A stretch of DNA of 64,000 bases from JANYLB01 sp963837715 (GTDB lineage Bacteria > Actinomycetota > Acidimicrobiia > IMCC26256 > JANYLB01), in assembly GCA_963837715.1 (NCBI GenBank), contig CAWIOF010000004.1, positions 62,001 through 126,000 on the forward strand, given 5' to 3'. Position numbers and translations under genes: made by a program. Shown piece after piece: positions 61,242-64,000 of the stretch. Position 1 is the stretch's first letter; every line of letters starts with the position of its first letter. A model generated the notes under the pieces. That model was not told the DNA's origin. It made no database searches and saw only the letters and a program-made list of their open reading frames with translations.

Positions 61242-62236
61242 GGGAGCAGTCGGGTGACCAGGAACGCAAGCGCGCCGATGACGGCGCACACGGGCACCGT
61301 GACGAGCCAGGCGGTCACGGTCTTGCCCACCAGCGGCCACCGGACGTGGCGGCTGCGTCGCTGCACCCCGACGCCGACCACCGATGCGGTCACGACACTC
61401 GAGGTCGACACCGGGGCACCGGCCCAGCCGGCGCCGATCACGGCGAAGGCCGCTCCGGCCTGGGCCGCGAGCCCGTCGAGCTGGCGCTGGCGATAGAGCC
61501 GTCGCCCCACGGTCCGGATGAGCCTCCGTCCGCCGAGCGCGGTCCCGGCGGCCAGGACGACGGCTACCGCGGCCCGGGCCCACAGGGGGATGCCGAACCG
61601 GTGGAGGGAACCGTCGGCGACGAGCGCGCCGGCGATGATCGCCATCGCCTTCTGGCCGTCGTTGCTGCCGTCGCTCAGGGCGACCAGGGCCGCGGCCGAC
61701 CACATCCCCCCGCGAACCGGACCGAGCATCCGGCGGCTGGCGCGCCGCAGCGAGATCGCGAGCAGGGCGCGCCCGGCGGCACCGGCGGCGGCACCGATGA
61801 AGGGCGATGCGACCATCGCCACGAGCGCACCGAGCACGCCGTGAGGCCGCAGCCCGTCGATGCCACCCCACTCGATCGCCGACGCGCCACCCGCGACGAA
61901 CGCCGCGCCGACCAGACCGCCGACGAGTCCGAACGACGCGCTCGTCGGCAACCCGAGCCGCGTTGCCACGAGCACGAACACCACCGCCGCGAATGCGCCC
62001 GCGGTGTAGGCGGCGCCCGCCTCGGGGCCGGAGACGTCGATCATCCCGGCAACGGTGGCGGCGACCGCCGTGCCACCCAGCAGCCCGCCCGCCACGTGGA
62101 ACACGAACGAGAAGAGCATCGCGGGGCCGTACCGCGCCGTGCCGGTGCCGACGAGCGCCGCGGATGCGTTCGGGGCGTCGCTGACACCCAGGACGAACGC
62201 GAAGGCGAGGGCGACCACGACGGCACCGACGATCAC
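61238..62236 (-). CDS. pit: PiT-family inorganic phosphate transporter
   Basis: 332 residues, about ten membrane spans. The duplicated PiT signatures are VSDAPNASAALVGTG at the N-terminus and LVALSDGSNDGQKAMAIIAG in the second half; STSSVVTASVVGVG is a further conserved segment. It takes up phosphate (as metal-phosphate) with protons or sodium. It is coupled to the DUF47 gene by an ATGA overlap. It lies between the two groups of nuo genes. Confidence 0.92.
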   Translation of the reverse strand: MIVGAVVVALAFAFVLGVSDAPNASAALVGTGTARYGPAMLFSFVFHVAGGLLGGTAVAATVAGMIDVSGPEAGAAYTAGAFAAVVFVLVATRLGLPTSASFGLVGGLVGAAFVAGGASAIEWGGIDGLRPHGVLGALVAMVASPFIGAAAGAAGRALLAISLRRASRRMLGPVRGGMWSAAALVALSDGSNDGQKAMAIIAGALVADGSLHRFGIPLWARAAVAVVLAAGTALGGRRLIRTVGRRLYRQRQLDGLAAQAGAAFAVIGAGWAGAPVSTSSVVTASVVGVGVQRRSRHVRWPLVGKTVTAWLVTVPVCAVIGALAFLVTRLLP

Positions 62237-62267
62237 GGCCGCTCCCTCCGGGATTCCGGGACGCGCC

Positions 62268-63788
62268 TCAGAACAGCAGGGTGGCGTCCCGTGCGAAGTC
62301 GAGCAGCACCGTCGGGGCGATCCCGACGATCAGGACGACGATCGCGGTGATGGCGAGGACGGCACCGGTGGCGAGATCGAGTCGGTGGCGGGCCACCGAT
62401 GCCTCCTCGGCGGTCTCGCCCTCAGCCGTGGTGGCTTCGTCGCCGTACATCGTGAGGATGACGCGCAGGTAGTAGTAGGCCGAGATGACCGAGGCCAACA
62501 CACCGATGACGAGTAGCACGTAGGAGTGCGCGGCCGCGGCCGCGCCGAACACGCCGAGCTTGGCGATGAACCCGCCGGTGGGCGGGATGCCCGCCTGGGC
62601 GAGCATGAAGAACGCGAAGACGGCTGCGAGCACGGGCCGTCGGGTCGCCAACCCGCGGTAGTCGTCGAGCGAGTGGGCGTCTTCGGTGTGGGAGATCACC
62701 ATGACCACGGCGAAGGAACCGACGGTCATGAACGCGTAGACCATGAGATAGAAGAGCGCCGCCTTGAGACCCTGCCGGTTCGCGGCCTCCACGCCGATGA
62801 GCACGTACCCGGCGTGGTTGATCGACGAGTACGCGAGCATCCGCTTCACGTCGGTCTGGACCAGCGCCGCGATGCTCCCGACCACGAGCGACAGCACCGC
62901 GAGGCCCCAGACCGCGGGCCGCCAGTCGACCCGGTACACGTCGAACGCGGTGAAGAAGATGCGGAGCAGCGCCGCGAACCCGGCGGCCTTCGTGGCCGAA
63001 CCCATGAACGCGGTGATCGGGGTCGGTGCGCCCTCGTAGACGTCGGGGGTCCACCAGTGGAAGGGGACCGCAGCGACCTTGAACCCGATGCCCACCAGCA
63101 GCAGCATCATCCCCGCGAGCAGCGTCCCCTGGTCGAGGAGGGTGTTGCGCGAGAGGAAGTCGGCGATGCCGGTGAGCGACGTCGTTCCGGTGGCGCCGTA
63201 GGTGAGCGCGATCCCGTAGAGGAACACCGCCGACGAGAACGCGCCGAGCACGAAGTACTTCATGCCGGCTTCGAGCGATCGGCGGCGGCGGCGGTCGAAG
63301 GCGGCGAGCACGTAGAGCGGGATCGAGAGCGTCTCGAGTGCGAGGAACACGATGATCAGGTCGTTCGCCGTGGTCATCATGAGCATGCCGGTTGCCGAGA
63401 AGAGCAACAACGCGACGTACTCGGGGCGCGACTCGAAGCCGTGACGCGGGAGGTACTCGCTCGACAGCAACAACACCAACGCGGTGGCGATCAGGACGAC
63501 CACGCCGAGGAAGACGCCGAACCCGTCGACCGCGACCATGCCTGCGATGGCCTGGTAGTTCCCGACGTCGCGGATCTTCGACCACTGCTCGGCCAGGAAC
63601 ACCGCCGACACGGCGACGCCCACGAAGGCGATGAGCAGCGACGCGTCGTAGACCCAACCGGCCTTGCGGACGAGCGCCCGGAGCAGGACGATCGCCACCG
63701 CGGCGACGGCGAGCGCGGCGACCGGCGCGATGGCCAGCCAGTCGATCGCGGGGGTGGCGAGGTCGGTGGTGGCGGCGAGCACGTTCAC
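62268..63788 (-). CDS. nuoN: Second NuoN-type NADH-quinone oxidoreductase subunit
   Basis: 506 residues from GTG 63788, about 14 membrane spans. LIIVFLALETLSIPLYVLAAFDRRR, KYFVLGAFSSAVFLYGIALTYG, AVPFHWWTPDVYEGAPTPITAFMGSATKAAGF and LAYSSINHAGYVLIG define NuoN. It is only a distant paralogue of the copy at 50202-51659. Its GTG overlaps the stop of a second nuoM, so an extra M-N pair continues beyond the window. Confidence 0.93.
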   Translation of the reverse strand: MNVLAATTDLATPAIDWLAIAPVAALAVAAVAIVLLRALVRKAGWVYDASLLIAFVGVAVSAVFLAEQWSKIRDVGNYQAIAGMVAVDGFGVFLGVVVLIATALVLLLSSEYLPRHGFESRPEYVALLLFSATGMLMMTTANDLIIVFLALETLSIPLYVLAAFDRRRRRSLEAGMKYFVLGAFSSAVFLYGIALTYGATGTTSLTGIADFLSRNTLLDQGTLLAGMMLLLVGIGFKVAAVPFHWWTPDVYEGAPTPITAFMGSATKAAGFAALLRIFFTAFDVYRVDWRPAVWGLAVLSLVVGSIAALVQTDVKRMLAYSSINHAGYVLIGVEAANRQGLKAALFYLMVYAFMTVGSFAVVMVISHTEDAHSLDDYRGLATRRPVLAAVFAFFMLAQAGIPPTGGFIAKLGVFGAAAAAHSYVLLVIGVLASVISAYYYLRVILTMYGDEATTAEGETAEEASVARHRLDLATGAVLAITAIVVLIVGIAPTVLLDFARDATLLF

Positions 63789-64000
63789 TTCGCCTCCTCG
63801 CCCGGGTTCGACGTGCCGGTCTGCGACTGGCCCTGCTCCGACTCGTCGCCCTCGGAGTGACCCGATCCCGACTTCTCGCGCTCGAGGAACTGCGGCGTCT
63901 TCGGCTCGCGGTAGTCGGTCTTGCGTTCGAAGTTCGCCATCACGCGGGCCACGGTGGGCTCGACCCGGTCGAGCACGGGCTTCGGGTAGAGGCCGAGGAA
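63785..64000 (-). CDS. nuoM: Second NuoM-type subunit, C-terminal fragment (runs off the window)
   Basis: The frame is open at base 64000 and ends at TGA 63787-63785. The visible part begins FLGLYPKPVLDRVEPTVARVM, matching the end of NuoM/NuoL subunits, and continues with a hydrophilic Ser/Glu/Gly/Gln-rich tail of about 50 residues not found in the other NuoM here. Identity rests mainly on the following nuoN. Confidence 0.7.
   Translation of the reverse strand, partial: FLGLYPKPVLDRVEPTVARVMANFERKTDYREPKTPQFLEREKSGSGHSEGDESEQGQSQTGTSNPGEEAK

Overview
The window is GC-rich, densely coded chromosomal DNA. Gene content and order point to a high-GC actinobacterium. My best guess is the class Acidimicrobiia: rplM-rpsI-glmM-glmS order, a tuf copy in the str operon plus a second beside the tRNA/secE/nusG cluster, Zn-ribbon forms of S4, S14 and L36, and a complex I operon without nuoEFG. 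The class assignment is inference. Most genes lie on the minus strand, so most operons read from high to low coordinates.

Layout. 1-3204 (minus): rplM, rpsI, glmM and a partial glmS with a long insertion. 3311-8005 (plus): an accessory block with a phosphodiesterase-superfamily protein whose motifs are circularly permuted, a cupin, a compact cassette (ribbon-helix-helix protein, DNA methyltransferase, PD-(D/E)XK-like nuclease) and a lipoprotein. 8087-37860 (minus): the alpha, spc, S10, str and rpoBC gene blocks, from truA/rplQ back to rplL. 38859-40075: a metallophosphoesterase and a cyclic-nucleotide-binding-type protein facing each other, inserted between rplJ and rplA. 40072-45822 (minus): rplA, rplK, nusG, secE, tRNA-Trp, an ECF sigma/anti-sigma-like pair, rpmG, a second tuf, and tRNA-Met, -Thr and -Tyr, with a plus-strand GNAT gene among them. 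45895-50138: yajQ, an HAD-type phosphatase, a frameshifted acs and a MidA/NDUFAF7-type methyltransferase. 50202-60432 (minus): nuoA,B,C,D,H,I,J,K,L,M,N with no E, F or G. 60617-64000 (minus): a Pit phosphate transporter with its DUF47 partner, then a second nuoN and the end of a second nuoM.

Most of the window is the core gene-expression machinery: about 31 ribosomal proteins, RNA polymerase alpha/beta/beta', IF-1, EF-G, EF-Tu twice, NusG, SecE and SecY, plus a respiratory complex I operon. Several of these conserved proteins carry unusual low-complexity extensions: three DVDGDGEVD repeats at the NusG N-terminus, a His/Asp-rich tail on L22, and acidic tails on S3 and L10.

Three things deserve most attention. 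(1) In the cassette at 5281-7330 the methyltransferase C-terminus is homologous to the stand-alone nuclease but has lost its catalytic residues; a perfect inverted repeat lies just upstream. (2) A dispersed repeat of about 80 bp occurs at least six times, each copy abutting a stop codon. (3) Seven conserved genes (rplD, rplJ, the cyclic-nucleotide-binding gene, acs, nuoB, the Pit partner and possibly the metallophosphoesterase) show single-base frame breaks. These may be assembly indels and should be ruled out before any biological reading of those genes.
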